Under the pieces are notes generated by a model. That model saw nothing but the letters and a program-made list of their open reading frames with translations, searched no databases and was not told where the DNA came from. The position numbers and the translations under genes are program-made. A DNA stretch of 64,000 bases, from assembly GCA_009692185.1 (NCBI GenBank), contig SHZT01000004.1:124001-188000 (forward strand), in the 5' to 3' direction. The DNA comes from Gemmatimonadota bacterium (GTDB lineage Bacteria; Gemmatimonadota; Gemmatimonadetes; Gemmatimonadales; GWC2-71-9). Numbering within the stretch: the first letter of the stretch is position 1; each line of letters opens with the position of its first letter. Shown piece after piece: positions 48,549 to 57,354 of the stretch.

Positions 48549-48926
48549 TTATGCTCCGGTTGGAGACTTGCCAAGAGCCGATGCGCCTTCCGCATGCCGA
48601 TACGGAGTACAGGTCCGCGAGCGTCCCGGCCGCCCGGCGTCTGAGGTATGGATCCTGACGGTGGCTCGGCGGGCCGGAGCGGCTCGTTCTGCCCGTTGGG
48701 CACCATCAGCACATCGCCGTGGGCATGCTCGCCGTCGGCCACGGTGAAGGCGGAGTCTCCGGGCTGGGGGATGAACGTGATACCTCCGCTCCGCCCACCG
48801 TGGCCGACGGAATAGGTGCCGACCCACTCTCCGACCAGCAGAGGGCGGGCGGCCGGGTCCGCGCGAATGGGAAACGGCGCCGGCGCAGCCGACGAGCAGG
48901 GCGGCGATCAGCGCGATGTTCGTCAA
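48549..48926 (-). pseudogene. Decayed small lipoprotein gene
   Basis: A TTG at 48926 opens a clear lipoprotein signal (TNIALIAALLVGC). About 18 codons in, the plausible continuation moves to the next frame (PLLVGEWVGTYSVGHGG, GGITFIPQPGDSAFTV), which then runs without a stop into the CotH frame. The original frame continues as Arg-rich nonsense. I read it as a single-nucleotide frameshift near 48870 in a gene that has also lost its end. The start overlaps the stop of the peptidase remnant upstream. Confidence 0.6.
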
Positions 48927-49415
48927 GAGATTATCTCCGCGGGCATTTCCTTCTCGACGGCCTGCCCCTTCACGCTGCTTACGTAGAACACCTTGGCGTC
49001 CTCGCGCGACTTCACGACCCGCTTGACCACGGTGTCCTCGAAGTAGATGCCGGCGTCGTTGTAGCAGGCGTACCTGCGCTGGCGCCGCCCAGGACGATCC
49101 CCTGGTCCCAGGCCTTCCGCAGGATCACGTCAATGCAGTGTGCCTTCCAGATGACCTGCTGGTTGAGCGTGTTCCCGCCGGACGCGACGATGCCGTCCAC
49201 CGAGAGGAGTACTTCCTCCCAGGTCTTGTCCTGCCGGTAGCTGGAAATGAAGCTGTTCTGGATGCTGGGCTCGACGTCCAGGTCCTTGCAGTTCTCCATG
49301 AACGTGCCGGGCCGGTCGGCCGAGGCCGTGGGGAGGTAGAGGATCTTCGGCCGCGGTTTCCCGGTCAGCTCGGCCATGTACTTGATGAAGGCCTTGTTGA
49401 ACCCGCCGGGAGGTC
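48923..49415 (-). pseudogene. Remnant of an S51-type peptidase (cyanophycinase/peptidase E fold)
   Basis: The frame starts without a start codon after an in-frame stop (GGFNKAFIKYMAELTG, PKILYLPTASADRPG). It includes DGIVASGGNTLNQQ and the nucleophile motif GGASAG, then jumps frame to the family's C-terminal part (YACYNDAGIYFEDTVVKRV... KEMPAEIIS) ending at 48923. The 5' end, an internal stretch of about 60 codons and the frame are lost, so it is not functional. The neighbouring lipoprotein is decayed too, which marks this stretch as a deletion-prone scar. Confidence 0.72.
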
Positions 49416-49506
49416 AGTCGTGGTGAGCCAGCCGGGAATATGCATCGGATGGTGGCAGCGCGCCTCAGGTATTAAGATTGCCCCCGAATCCCCTCGGAGT
49501 GTTCGC

Positions 49507-50466
49507 GTGAAAAAGGTTCTGAAGGTCATCGGTATCCTGCTAGGTCTCGTGGTGCTGGCGGCCGGGGCGTTCTACCTGTGGGCCGGGAGCGCGGCCAACA
49601 GCAAACTTGCCACGTCGTACACGGTCCACGCGGTAGACTTTCCCGTTCCCTTCCCGCTGGACTCGGCCGAAGTGAGGAAGATGCGGCTCCGGCCAGAGGC
49701 CGCGGCGAAACTGGCCGGCGAGCGGGCCCTGGAGCGGGGCGAGCATCTCGTCGAGTCGCGCTACGGGTGTCTCGAGTGCCACGGCGGGGGCTTCAGCGGG
49801 GGCGTGATGGTCGATGCGGCGCCCATCGGCCGCCTCTTCGGCCCCAACCTCACCACCGGCAAGGGCAGCAGGACGCTGGAGTACCACGTCGCCGACTGGG
49901 ACCGCATCGTGCGCCACGGCGTCCGCAAGGACGGCCTGCCCGCGATCATGCCCTCCGGCGATTTCGAGATGATGAGCGACCAGGAGCTGTCGGATATCAT
50001 CCACTACATCCGGTCGTTCCCGCCGGCGGACAACGAGGTGCCGCCGCGCACGCTGGGGCCGGTGGGCAAGGTGCTGGTGGCGACCGGCAAGATCGTCCTG
50101 TCGGCCACGGTGCTGGACCCGCAGGCGGCCCACGCGGCGATGCCGCCCGCGGCGGCGGTGACGCTGGAGTTCGGGAAGCACATGGCGACCACCTGCACCG
50201 GTTGCCATTCGCGTGACCTGGCGGGCGGGCCGATCCAGGGCGGGGACCCGGCCTGGCCGCCGGCGCGGAACCTCACGCCCACGGGCCTCGCGGGGTGGAC
50301 TTACGAGCAGTTCCTGGGGGCCATGCGAGAAGCGAAGCGGCCGGACGGCACGATGCTCAAGGAGCCGATGGCAGGCATGCCCAAGTTCGCGAACAAGATG
50401 ACCGACGTGGAGCTGCAGGCGCTGTGGATGTACCTCAAGTCGGTGCCGGGGGTGGCGAGCCGGTAG
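49507..50466 (+). CDS. Membrane-anchored dihaem cytochrome c
   Basis: A 319-aa protein with a GTG start (VKKVLKVIGILLGLVVLAAGAFYLW), supported by GGAG 8 nt upstream. The track's 123 earlier residues are antisense to the peptidase remnant. After one N-terminal anchor come two haem-binding sites, CLECH (about 86) and CTGCH (about 231), each followed by a Met-containing region (GLPAIMPSG; PMAGMPKFANK) that can be the axial ligand. It resembles periplasmic electron-transfer subunits of alcohol or sugar dehydrogenases, but no dehydrogenase gene is adjacent. Confidence 0.88.
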   Translation: MKKVLKVIGILLGLVVLAAGAFYLWAGSAANSKLATSYTVHAVDFPVPFPLDSAEVRKMRLRPEAAAKLAGERALERGEHLVESRYGCLECHGGGFSGGVMVDAAPIGRLFGPNLTTGKGSRTLEYHVADWDRIVRHGVRKDGLPAIMPSGDFEMMSDQELSDIIHYIRSFPPADNEVPPRTLGPVGKVLVATGKIVLSATVLDPQAAHAAMPPAAAVTLEFGKHMATTCTGCHSRDLAGGPIQGGDPAWPPARNLTPTGLAGWTYEQFLGAMREAKRPDGTMLKEPMAGMPKFANKMTDVELQALWMYLKSVPGVASR

Positions 50467-50481
50467 GCCTCGGGCCTGCCG

Positions 50482-51333
50482 TTGAAGACGGTCGCCAGTA
50501 TCGTCTTTCTGCTTCTGTTGCTGCTGCCGCATCCTGCGGTGGCGCAAAACCTCACGATCCAGTTCCTGAACGTCGGCCAGGGTGATGCGGCGCTGATCAC
50601 CACGCCAGAAGGCCGGCACGTGCTGATTGATGCGGGCCGAAACCCGTACATGGTTGCCACCCTGCTGAAAGGCGTGGGCATAGACACTCTGGACTTGGTA
50701 GTCGCCTCCCACGGGCATGCAGACCATATCGGCGGCATGGTGCAGGTCCTGCTGAACACCGTGGTGCTCTCTTATGTGGACAACGGTGCTCCGGATGACA
50801 GCAAGACATTCGCGTCGCTCAAGGCTGCCGTCAGCGCCGAGTTTGGCGGCCAGCCGCCCCCAGTGCGGCAGACGGACAGCGTGGGCATGGTGACGTTTCA
50901 CGTTCTCCCCGCCAACCCCGAGGCCCGCACGCAGAATGAAGCGTCCGTCGGGGTCCTGGTGCGTTACGGGAGATTCGAGGCGCTGTTCACCGGGGATTCA
51001 GAGGAGCGGGAGCTGGCGTACTGGCTCGAGCATGACTCGATTCCGAGGGTCGAGGTGGTCAAGGTGGCCCATCACGGCGCCGAGAACGGCACGACGGACG
51101 CGTGGACGCTGGCCACTCGCCCGACGCTGGCGGTGGTGTCGGTGGGGCTCAGGAACTCGTACCGCCACCCGTCGCCGGCGGCGGTCGAGATGTGGGAGTC
51201 CGCGGACGCGACCGTGGTGCGTACGGATCGGTTGGGCATGATCACGGTGACAGCGGATTCGACGGGGGGGTTCAGGCTTTCAACCAGGACCGGGAGTTGG
51301 AGGTCCGACTCCCTCTATCTCGTGCGCCCCTGA
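50482..51333 (+). CDS. Secreted ComEC-like metallo-beta-lactamase-fold protein
   Basis: A 283-aa protein with a TTG start 15 nt after the cytochrome gene and a signal peptide (to HPAVAQ). The MBL metal site is present: ASHGHADHIGG (HxHxDH), FTGDSEERE (Asp) and VAHHGAENGTTD (His). LTIQFLNVGQGDAALITTP is the typical start of the ComEC C-terminal domain, which here occurs without the competence membrane part. It may act as an extracellular nuclease or hydrolase. The link with the cytochrome is only positional. Confidence 0.85.
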   Translation: MKTVASIVFLLLLLLPHPAVAQNLTIQFLNVGQGDAALITTPEGRHVLIDAGRNPYMVATLLKGVGIDTLDLVVASHGHADHIGGMVQVLLNTVVLSYVDNGAPDDSKTFASLKAAVSAEFGGQPPPVRQTDSVGMVTFHVLPANPEARTQNEASVGVLVRYGRFEALFTGDSEERELAYWLEHDSIPRVEVVKVAHHGAENGTTDAWTLATRPTLAVVSVGLRNSYRHPSPAAVEMWESADATVVRTDRLGMITVTADSTGGFRLSTRTGSWRSDSLYLVRP

Positions 51334-51359
51334 ACGCCTTGGAAGCGGGCTGGTGGCGG

Positions 51360-52010
51360 TTACGGCTGCGTCGGCGTGGCCGCGAAGTACCGCCTCCCGT
51401 CCCACACGACCGGCACCGCACGCACAATACAGAAGACGGCGGTCGCGTAGACGAGGACGTCGGTTACGGGCCGGGCTGCCTGAATGAACGCGCCGCCCGC
51501 CTGGCCCATGCGTTCGAGCCCGAGGACAATGCCCAACCCGCAGAACGCGACTGTCTTGAGCACGCCGTAGGTTGCCCTGCTCCAGCGGGACGCCGTGAGC
51601 TCCTTCGCCCAGCCTGACTCCATCATGGACTTGGTACCAAATGGCGTCTTTCCCTGCTGGAATGCCACGGTGCGGATCAGGTCCGTGACCACCGTGCGCG
51701 CGATGATGACGGCGGCGATCCAGTAGGGTACGTAGGGCGTTCCGTCAGGATGCTGGCGGATCGCGAAGAAGACCCACACCACAAGTTCAACGATCCGGTC
51801 CCCGGCAATGTCGAGCAGCGCGCCAATATCCGACGCCTCGTTCCGCTTCCGTGCCACCCATCCATCCACCACGTCCAGAACGATCACGACGACCAGGAGG
51901 AAGACCATGGCGAGGTCTATCCACCAGAAGTCGAGGTACGTCTTCCGCGCCCAAACGCCCACCACCCCGAAAAGCAGCAGGACACGAGCGAGGACTACGA
52001 GGTTCGCCAC
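51360..52010 (-). CDS. CDP-alcohol phosphatidyltransferase family protein
   Basis: A 216-aa membrane enzyme from a GTG ([18 protein letters not shown]). The catalytic motif DG-x2-AR-x8-G-x3-D-x3-D is present in DVVDGWVARKRNEASDIGALLDIAGD. Six hydrophobic helices are visible. The family makes phospholipids such as PG-P, PI-P or PE precursors; which one cannot be said. The track's first 60 residues are the tail of the upstream SGNH gene in another frame; the two genes overlap by 16 nt. Confidence 0.85.
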   Translation of the reverse strand: MANLVVLARVLLLFGVVGVWARKTYLDFWWIDLAMVFLLVVVIVLDVVDGWVARKRNEASDIGALLDIAGDRIVELVVWVFFAIRQHPDGTPYVPYWIAAVIIARTVVTDLIRTVAFQQGKTPFGTKSMMESGWAKELTASRWSRATYGVLKTVAFCGLGIVLGLERMGQAGGAFIQAARPVTDVLVYATAVFCIVRAVPVVWDGRRYFAATPTQP

Positions 52011-52798
52011 TGTGGTGCCTTCCCGACCGGAGCGAGTTCTGGGCGCTTCGCACTGATACGGTCGCCGGAGGAGCGTCCCAGCATGTGCCTCAGGGCCCAC
52101 GGCATGAGATAGAGGTACCCCCAATGGAGTTCCGCCGCGAGCCTTACCACCCACGACCGGGGTGGCGCCGGTGGCAGAGGGTCTGACCACGTTTTGTCAC
52201 CGGGAATCCCCAACGCTTCGGTGAGGGCCGCCGCGATGCGCGCGTGGCCCGCCGAGTTGGCGTGAATGCGGTCCAGGCTCCAGAGCCTGGGGTCAGATCC
52301 CACCGGGTATTTCGCGAAATCCACGAGGATGGCGCCGCTCGCGGCCGATGCGTTCCGCAACGCGTCGTTGAGCGCCCGTACGCGGCCCGCGATCGGCCGG
52401 GCCAAAGGCAGGACGGGGGAGAGATCGGGGAGCGTGAACCCGAGTACCGTGGCGCCGCCCGCAATCAGCGTTCGCTGCATGTATTCGACGTCTCCGGCCA
52501 CCTGGTCTACATCGAAGCCCAGCCGGATCACGTCGTTGGTGCCGGTGAAGAGCGTCGCCAGGTCGGGCTTCAAGGACGCCGCACGCTCGAGTTGCCCGTC
52601 CCGGATCTGCCGGGTAGTGCGGCCCCGGATGCCGAGGTTCGCGTAGAGCAGGGGAGTCGTCTGCGCCGCCGCGACCCGCTCGGCCACGCGGTTGGCCCAG
52701 CCGCAGTAGCCGCCCCGTCCGTCGGGGTCGTCGAGCCCTTCCGTGGAGCTGTCGCCGATGGCGACGTAGCGCTCGAACACTCGCGGTGAACCTGTCAT
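51995..52798 (-). CDS. SGNH/GDSL-family hydrolase
   Basis: A 267-aa esterase-like protein from [21 protein letters not shown]; the track's longer start lies inside aroF. Block I is [13 protein letters not shown] (nucleophile Ser), block II lies around [12 protein letters not shown] (Gly), block III is [10 protein letters not shown] (GxND) and block V is [12 protein letters not shown] (Asp-x2-His). The fold hydrolyses lipids, esters or acetyl groups on glycans. A C-terminal extension of about 60 residues ([17 protein letters not shown]) is amphipathic. TATTAT lies 7 nt before the ATG. Confidence 0.88.
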   Translation of the reverse strand: MTGSPRVFERYVAIGDSSTEGLDDPDGRGGYCGWANRVAERVAAAQTTPLLYANLGIRGRTTRQIRDGQLERAASLKPDLATLFTGTNDVIRLGFDVDQVAGDVEYMQRTLIAGGATVLGFTLPDLSPVLPLARPIAGRVRALNDALRNASAASGAILVDFAKYPVGSDPRLWSLDRIHANSAGHARIAAALTEALGIPGDKTWSDPLPPAPPRSWVVRLAAELHWGYLYLMPWALRHMLGRSSGDRISAKRPELAPVGKAPQWRTS

Positions 52799-52805
52799 GG
52801 CCCGG

Positions 52806-52811
52806 ATAATA
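52806..52811 (-). promoter_or_regulatory. -10-like hexamer TATTAT, SGNH gene
   Basis: It ends 7 nt before the ATG at 52798 on the minus strand. The divergent aroF promoter lies 22 bp away. Confidence 0.45.
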
Positions 52812-52833
52812 CTCACCACGCGGGCACCACGAT

Positions 52834-52839
52834 TACATT
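52834..52839 (+). promoter_or_regulatory. -10-like hexamer TACATT, leaderless start of aroF
   Basis: It ends 8 nt before the aroF ATG at 52848. No clear -35 is seen. The whole divergent promoter region between the SGNH and aroF starts is only 49 bp. Confidence 0.55.
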
Positions 52840-52847
52840 GGGGGCCT

Positions 52848-53864
52848 ATGGTAATTGTCTTCCGGCCCGACGTCAGCGAAGCTGACCTCCAGTTCGTCAT
52901 CGACCGCGTCACCGAGGCGGGGCTCAAGACCCACGTCTCGCGTGGGACCTCCCGGACGATCGTCGGCTGTATCGGCGACGAGGACCGGCTCCGCGAGCTG
53001 GCCCTCCAGTCCCTGCCGGGCGTCGAGACGGTTGTCTCCATCGAAAAACCGTACAAGCTGGCCGCGCGCGAGTACGCCGCGGGCGCCACGGTCATTCCGT
53101 TGGGCAAGGCTCGCCTGGGCGACGGCAGTTTCTCGGTGATCGCGGGGCCGTGCTCGGTCGAGAATGCCGAAATGCTGCTCTCGACCGCCAAGTCGGTGAA
53201 GGCCGCCGGCGCCATCGCGCTCCGGGGCGGGGCGTTCAAGCCGCGCACCTCTCCGTACTCGTTCCGCGGGCTGGGCGAAGAGGCGCTGGAGATCCTGGCC
53301 TCGGTGCGCGAGCAGACCGGGCTCCCGGTCGTCACCGAGGTGATGGACACCCGGCAGGTCGAGGTCGTCTGCAAGTACGCGGACGTGCTCCAGATCGGCG
53401 CCCGCAACATGCAGAACTTCTCACTTCTCTCCGAAGTCGGGCAGGCGCCCAAGCCTGTCCTCTTGAAGCGCGGGCTGGCCGCCACGATCGAGGATTTTCT
53501 CCTGGCTGCCGAGTATGTGCTGAGCTGCGGGAACCGGAACGTGATTCTCTGCGAACGCGGCATCCGGACGTTCGAACGGGCCACACGGAACACGCTGGAT
53601 ATCGCCGCGATCCCGGTGCTCAAGGCCGAGACCCATTTGCCGGTGATCGTAGACCCGTCACATGCGGCTGGCCGGCGGGACCTGGTCCTGCCGCTGGCGC
53701 TGGCCGCGGCGGCCGTTGGAGCAGACGGACTCATCGTGGAAGTGCACCCCGATCCCGACCGGGCGCGGAGCGACGGGGATCAGAGCCTCGACTTCAAGGC
53801 GTTTGCCGGCCTGATGGGTGACGTGATGGCACTGCGCGAAAGCGCCGCGCTCAGGAAGAAATGA
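52848..53864 (+). CDS. aroF: 3-deoxy-7-phosphoheptulonate (DAHP) synthase, class I-beta
   Basis: A 338-aa enzyme joining PEP and erythrose 4-phosphate in the first step of the shikimate pathway. Residues 1-75 are a ferredoxin-like regulatory extension ([21 protein letters not shown]) as in Thermotoga DAHP synthase. The barrel shows [76 protein letters not shown] and [19 protein letters not shown], with metal ligands Cys, His, Glu and Asp present. The start at 52848 fits the leaderless promoter; 17 codons in the track are upstream of it. Confidence 0.95.
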   Translation: MVIVFRPDVSEADLQFVIDRVTEAGLKTHVSRGTSRTIVGCIGDEDRLRELALQSLPGVETVVSIEKPYKLAAREYAAGATVIPLGKARLGDGSFSVIAGPCSVENAEMLLSTAKSVKAAGAIALRGGAFKPRTSPYSFRGLGEEALEILASVREQTGLPVVTEVMDTRQVEVVCKYADVLQIGARNMQNFSLLSEVGQAPKPVLLKRGLAATIEDFLLAAEYVLSCGNRNVILCERGIRTFERATRNTLDIAAIPVLKAETHLPVIVDPSHAAGRRDLVLPLALAAAAVGADGLIVEVHPDPDRARSDGDQSLDFKAFAGLMGDVMALRESAALRKK

Positions 53865-53865
53865 A

Positions 53866-53891
53866 AAGGGCTGCGGAGGTCCGCAGCCCTT
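53866..53891 (+). terminator. Hairpin after aroF
   Basis: A perfect 12-bp stem AAGGGCTGCGGA with its inverse TCCGCAGCCCTT and a 2-nt (probably larger) loop, 2 nt after the aroF stop. The T tract is poor, so termination may be only partly intrinsic. Confidence 0.65.
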
Positions 53892-53913
53892 AGCGCTTCA
53901 GCGCCGTTACGAG

Positions 53914-53932
53914 CGCGCCCTTTCAGGGCGCG
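53914..53932 (-). terminator. Hairpin after rpsU
   Basis: A perfect 8-bp stem CGCGCCCT with AGGGCGCG around a 3-nt loop, 2 nt beyond the rpsU stop. With the aroF hairpin it separates two converging transcripts. Confidence 0.6.
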
Positions 53933-53934
53933 AC

Positions 53935-54129
53935 CTACTCAGGACGCTTCTTCGCCTTCCGACGCCGCGCCGCGGCCGCCTGCTGCTTCAGCCGCTTGGC
54001 GATGCTGGGCTTGACGTAGTGGCGCTTCTTGCGCAGGTCCCGAAGAATGTTCGAGCGCTGCACCTTGCGCCGGAACGCCTTGATGGCCCACTCGATGTGG
54101 TCACCTTCCCGCAGTATGATCTCGGTCAA
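53935..54129 (-). CDS. rpsU: Small-subunit ribosomal protein S21
   Basis: A 64-aa protein from a TTG overlapping the upstream stop (TTGA): TEIILREGDHIEWAIKAF then RRKVQRSNILRDLRKKRHYVKPS and a Lys/Arg/Ala tail. This matches S21 in length and sequence; the track only shows it as the end of a longer frame. It binds the 30S platform and helps initiation. It is coupled to the HTH gene upstream and close to infA. Confidence 0.93.
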   Translation of the reverse strand: MTEIILREGDHIEWAIKAFRRKVQRSNILRDLRKKRHYVKPSIAKRLKQQAAAARRRKAKKRPE

Positions 54130-54833
54130 TCCCGGCCTCCCGCTGAACGCGCGCGTCCGGCCCGGCTCAATGGCCGGCGCCGATTCTGTTCCGGCGGCTC
54201 GTGCGGTGTGAGTACAACCCGCAGCACGCCGGTCGCCAAATCTACATCCCACATCGAAATCCTGGGCTTCACGAAATTGACATAGTTCTCGGGGCTCAGC
54301 GTGTCCGGCGTGGAGTCCAGGAAATCCAGGACCCGCATACGGAGCAGCACAAACCCGAGGCCGCTCTGCGCCGCCGAAATCCGGAGGCCGATCGGGTCGT
54401 CCAGCGTCCGTCGCACCGATCCCTGGATCACGCCCAGCACGCGCTGGAGAATATCCTTCATTTCCGTGTCGTCGCGCTTGGCCCGGCGCTCGAGCTGGGC
54501 CGCGGTTTCGGGCTCGCACAGGGCCAGGATACGCGTCCGGATCTCTTCGGCATCGGGACCGACGACGTCCTTGGTGCTGTTGGCCCGCTCCGCCGTGGCG
54601 CACATCGCCAGGTCGTTCCGGCCCAAGCCCAGGAAGCGGGTCACCTTCTCGTAGATGTCGGTCCGGGACGGCAGCGGCGGCCGGCGCTTACCGTTCATCA
54701 GTTGCGTCATGTACTCCACGGGGACTTCGGCAACCTCGGCCAACGCGTCAACGGTCCGCTCAGTTTCCTCGAGCCGGTCCTTGAGGAGCTCACCGACTTT
54801 CACGGGCTTCTTGAGCTGCGACGCTGGTTTCAT
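54126..54833 (-). CDS. XRE-like HTH protein, 235 aa
   Basis: The N-terminus KVGELLKDRLEETERTVDALAEVAEVPVEYMTQLMNGKRRPPLPSR fits a Cro/CI-type helix-turn-helix with a long recognition part. The remainder (about 95-200) is a mixed helix/strand domain not recognised, ending in an Arg-rich tail. It lies between infA and rpsU on the same strand, coupled to rpsU, so it may control these translation genes; that is inference. Confidence 0.75.
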   Translation of the reverse strand: MKPASQLKKPVKVGELLKDRLEETERTVDALAEVAEVPVEYMTQLMNGKRRPPLPSRTDIYEKVTRFLGLGRNDLAMCATAERANSTKDVVGPDAEEIRTRILALCEPETAAQLERRAKRDDTEMKDILQRVLGVIQGSVRRTLDDPIGLRISAAQSGLGFVLLRMRVLDFLDSTPDTLSPENYVNFVKPRISMWDVDLATGVLRVVLTPHEPPEQNRRRPLSRAGRARSAGGRD

Positions 54834-54855
54834 TCCGCCGATGCCCCCGAATTGC

Positions 54856-55074
54856 CTACTTGTGCCGGAACGTGATCCGACCGCGTGTCAGATCGTAGGG
54901 TGACAGTGCCACGGTAACCCGATCGCCCATCAATACGCGGATGCGGAACCGCCGCATCTTGCCTGCCATGGTCGCAAGGACTCCGTGACCGTTCTCCAAC
55001 TCGACGCGAAACGTCGTGTTGGGAAGGACGTCCTTAACCGTTCCTTCCATCAGTATGTCTTCTTGCTTTGCCAC
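54856..55074 (-). CDS. infA: Translation initiation factor IF-1
   Basis: A 72-aa OB-fold protein: [44 protein letters not shown] is the standard IF-1 sequence. GTG start with a TGAGGT ribosome site 4 nt upstream. It occupies the ribosomal A site during initiation. Confidence 0.95.
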   Translation of the reverse strand: MAKQEDILMEGTVKDVLPNTTFRVELENGHGVLATMAGKMRRFRIRVLMGDRVTVALSPYDLTRGRITFRHK

Positions 55075-55095
55075 CGTACCTCAGATACCGCAGGG

Positions 55096-55135
55096 AAACA
55101 AAAAAGCGGGACGCCACTTCGGCCCAGTCCCGCTT
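55096..55135 (-). terminator. Rho-independent terminator upstream of infA
   Basis: A 9-bp stem AAGCGGGAC with GTCCCGCTT around a 14-nt loop. On the minus strand the hairpin is followed by TTTTTGTTT, so it ends the transcript of the receiver genes before infA. Confidence 0.8.
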
Positions 55136-55214
55136 GCCGCTTGCTCGCCCAACCGACCCTCTAGCCGGTGGCAAGTCTGGAGAGAGAGAATGGTAAGGGG
55201 TCTCCCCAGCCGGG

Positions 55215-55559
55215 TCAACGAACCCGGAAGAGGGACAAAAGGGCGTTCCAGGCGCCGCGAACGGGGGTCGCCTCCGGGGCGCGAGCCATGGCCCCACCCA
55301 GGGCATCCAGGAGCTGGTCGCTGGTGAATGGCTTCCGGACATCCCCGTGCGCACGCTTGAGGTCGCCGATCAACTGCTCGCCCGTCATGCCCGGCAGGCG
55401 GAGGCCGGCCATGACCAGATCGGTGGCGAAGTGGCGGTACTGGGCCAGCGCCCCTTCGCCGTCTATCGCCTCGACCACCTGGTAGCCTTCGACGACCAGC
55501 CGGCGCTTGAGCACGTTCCGGGTCTTCTCGTCATCGTCTATCAGCAGGACCGTTGCCAT
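55215..55559 (-). CDS. Degenerate receiver-domain protein, 114 aa
   Basis: The start MATVLLIDDDEKTRNVLKRRLVVEGYQVVEA is a CheY-like receiver with the acidic pocket. At the phosphorylation site, however, the sequence reads DLVMAGLRLPGMTG: glycine replaces the usual aspartate. The part that normally carries the Thr/Ser and second helix pair is missing (about 30 residues shorter), with KPF restored at the end. It is therefore a pseudo-receiver, not a phospho-switch, or a decaying gene. It follows another receiver gene by 10 nt. Confidence 0.7.
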   Translation of the reverse strand: MATVLLIDDDEKTRNVLKRRLVVEGYQVVEAIDGEGALAQYRHFATDLVMAGLRLPGMTGEQLIGDLKRAHGDVRKPFTSDQLLDALGGAMARAPEATPVRGAWNALLSLFRVR

Positions 55560-55569
55560 GAGGGCGCTC

Positions 55570-56178
55570 TCAGGGTGCGAGTGGCGGTTCGGGCGGCAAC
55601 ATGGACTGCTCAGGTACGCCGGAAATCGTGAGGGTGCGGAAGCACCGCCGACAGCGAAGCTCCCACACTAGCCCGGTGTTCTCCGGGCCGGCGAATGGAT
55701 GACTCAGCACCAACTCACCGTTGCAACACGGGCAGGTAGGCCGGCCACCCGGCGCGAGTGTGCGCTCACGGATCTGCCGGGCTTCTTCCAGGGAGAACCG
55801 GGCGGTGGACCCCGGCGCGTCCGGCCGGTCCTCGGCCATGTGGCGCACGAGCCCAACCAGGACAGGCATGTCGAAGGGCTTCCAGACCACCGGGCGCCCC
55901 GCCTGGGCCAGTTGCGCCCGTACTTCTGGGTCATCGCCCCACGCCGTGACAAACACCAGCCGCTCGGCGAGGTCTGGCCGCTCGGCCTTGAGGGCGTCGA
56001 AGACCTGGAACCCGTTGAAAAACTCCATCCGGACATCGCACACGACGGCCACTACTGGGTGGAGGCCGATCGCGGCCATCGCCGCTAGTCCGTTCTCCGC
56101 CTGGACGACTGCCATTCCATTGCGACTCAACACTTTAGCGATTGCCCGACGGGCGTCCGGGTCATCGTCTACGACCAA
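55570..56178 (-). CDS. Receiver protein with a C-terminal Cys-rich zinc-ribbon-like tail
   Basis: A 202-aa protein from TTG 56178 (VVDDDPDARRAIAKVLSRNG), with the phosphoacceptor in VVAVVCDVRMEFFNGFQVF, FVTAWGDD and KPFDMPVLV. The last 60 residues hold CPCCNGELVL and ELRCRRCFRTL, two CxxC pairs likely binding zinc. No output domain is recognised. The start is short by a few residues (VLVVDDD expected), and no canonical codon exists upstream, so the gene may be clipped at its 5' end at the junction with the truncated MATE gene. Confidence 0.72.
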   Translation of the reverse strand: MVVDDDPDARRAIAKVLSRNGMAVVQAENGLAAMAAIGLHPVVAVVCDVRMEFFNGFQVFDALKAERPDLAERLVFVTAWGDDPEVRAQLAQAGRPVVWKPFDMPVLVGLVRHMAEDRPDAPGSTARFSLEEARQIRERTLAPGGRPTCPCCNGELVLSHPFAGPENTGLVWELRCRRCFRTLTISGVPEQSMLPPEPPLAP

Positions 56179-56216
56179 GACAGGGCCTGACGCCCTGACC
56201 TTGCCGGCCGCCGGAC

Positions 56217-57170
56217 TTGGGTCAGCCGACGACGGTGTCTGTGCCGAACCACCCCCCTGCGCGGGGTGATCGCTCGCCGCTCATGCTGGGCATCCTGCTC
56301 ACCGTGCTCAACGTGGTGTTCAACATCGTCCTGATCACCGGCTGGGGGCCGTTCCCGAAGATGGGCACGGCCGGCGCAGCCGCCGGAACGGCCGTGGCGG
56401 GCGCCATCGTTACCGTCGTGGCCATCTGGCTCCTGTTCTCGGGGCGCACCCCGGTCCATTGGCACCGCGGCATGAACTGGAAGCCCGACTGGGTCATCAT
56501 CCGCCAGCTGTTCAAGTTCGGATTGCCGACCGGGTTCCAGGGCGTGGCGATGAACATCGGCGGCGTGCTCATGCTCCGGTTCATGGGATCACTGCAGGAG
56601 AGCGCGCATGTCCAGGCCGCGTACGCCGTCGCCTACACCGAGCTGTTTTCGTTCGTGACGTGGACATCGGTGGGCATCATGGGCGCCACGGCCGCGGTGG
56701 CGGGCCAGAACCTGGGTGCGGGGAAACTGGAGCGCACCGCGCGAGCGGTGCCGATCGCGGCCGGCATAGGGCTTTCCATTGCCGCCTTCTTTGGCATCTT
56801 GTTCGTGCTGATTCCCGGGCCGCTGCTCGCGATATTCGGCATGACCGACCCGGACTCGGTGCGGGTCGGCACGCAGCTGCTTGCGTTCCTCAGTGTCTCG
56901 GGATTGTTCATCACCGTGGCGCTCGCCTTCACCGGCGGGCTCCAGGGCACGGGCGACACCAAGAGCCCGTTCTACATATCACTCGTCTCGCAGGTGGCGA
57001 TTCCGATCGGCATCTGTTCTGCGCTGCAGGCGGCCGGGAACCTCACGCCCACGGGCATCTGGTTCGCGATCGTGGTGGGGCATGCTACGCGGTGTGTGTT
57101 GTCGGTGTTTCGGTTCCGGCAGGAGAAATGGCGTTCGATTCGTGTGGAAGGTGCCCCAGCTCCCGCCTAG
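56217..57170 (+). pseudogene. N-terminally truncated MATE-family efflux transporter
   Basis: The frame gives 317 aa, of about 450 expected. It begins at a TTG with 20 unrelated residues, then enters the family in the middle of the first half (LTVLNVVFNIVLITGWGPFP). The second MATE repeat is complete (SVGIMGATAAVAGQNLGAGKLERTARAV, LQGTGDTKSPFYISLVSQV). About 130 N-terminal residues (three to four helices) are missing. The truncation sits at the divergent junction with the clipped receiver gene, suggesting a rearrangement. It is probably inactive. Confidence 0.75.
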
Positions 57171-57188
57171 TTCAAGCTTCCCACCATC

Positions 57189-57329
57189 CTATCTCCCCCT
57201 TGTGGCCGGCGAGCTGTGTTCGTCGGGCGGCAGGTCCCTGCGGCTGATGACCGAGAAGTGTTTCGGGCGGCGGCTGCGCACTTCCATGTGCTTCCGCGGC
57301 ACGTCTACGACCTGCTCGCCCACGCGCAC
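57189..57329 (-). CDS. Possible small basic protein, 46 aa
   Basis: A GTG-started frame shorter than the track limit: VRVGEQVVDVPRKHMEVRSRR then PKHFSVISRRDLPPDE. The composition is protein-like, with no stop or Arg/Ala noise. It lies downstream of the M50-type gene on the same strand (26 nt gap). The function is unknown and the reading is tentative. Confidence 0.35.
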   Translation of the reverse strand: MRVGEQVVDVPRKHMEVRSRRPKHFSVISRRDLPPDEHSSPATRGR

Positions 57330-57354
57330 GGATATTCGGATGATTTGACCATGG

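Noticed and set aside
47156-48742. Longer CotH protein starting at 48742
   Set aside because: The extra 69 residues belong to the decayed lipoprotein frame; the signal peptide and lipobox start at 48535.
53866-53932. Riboswitch or T-box between aroF and rpsU
   Set aside because: Only two simple perfect hairpins lie between the converging gene ends; no leader position or conserved core.
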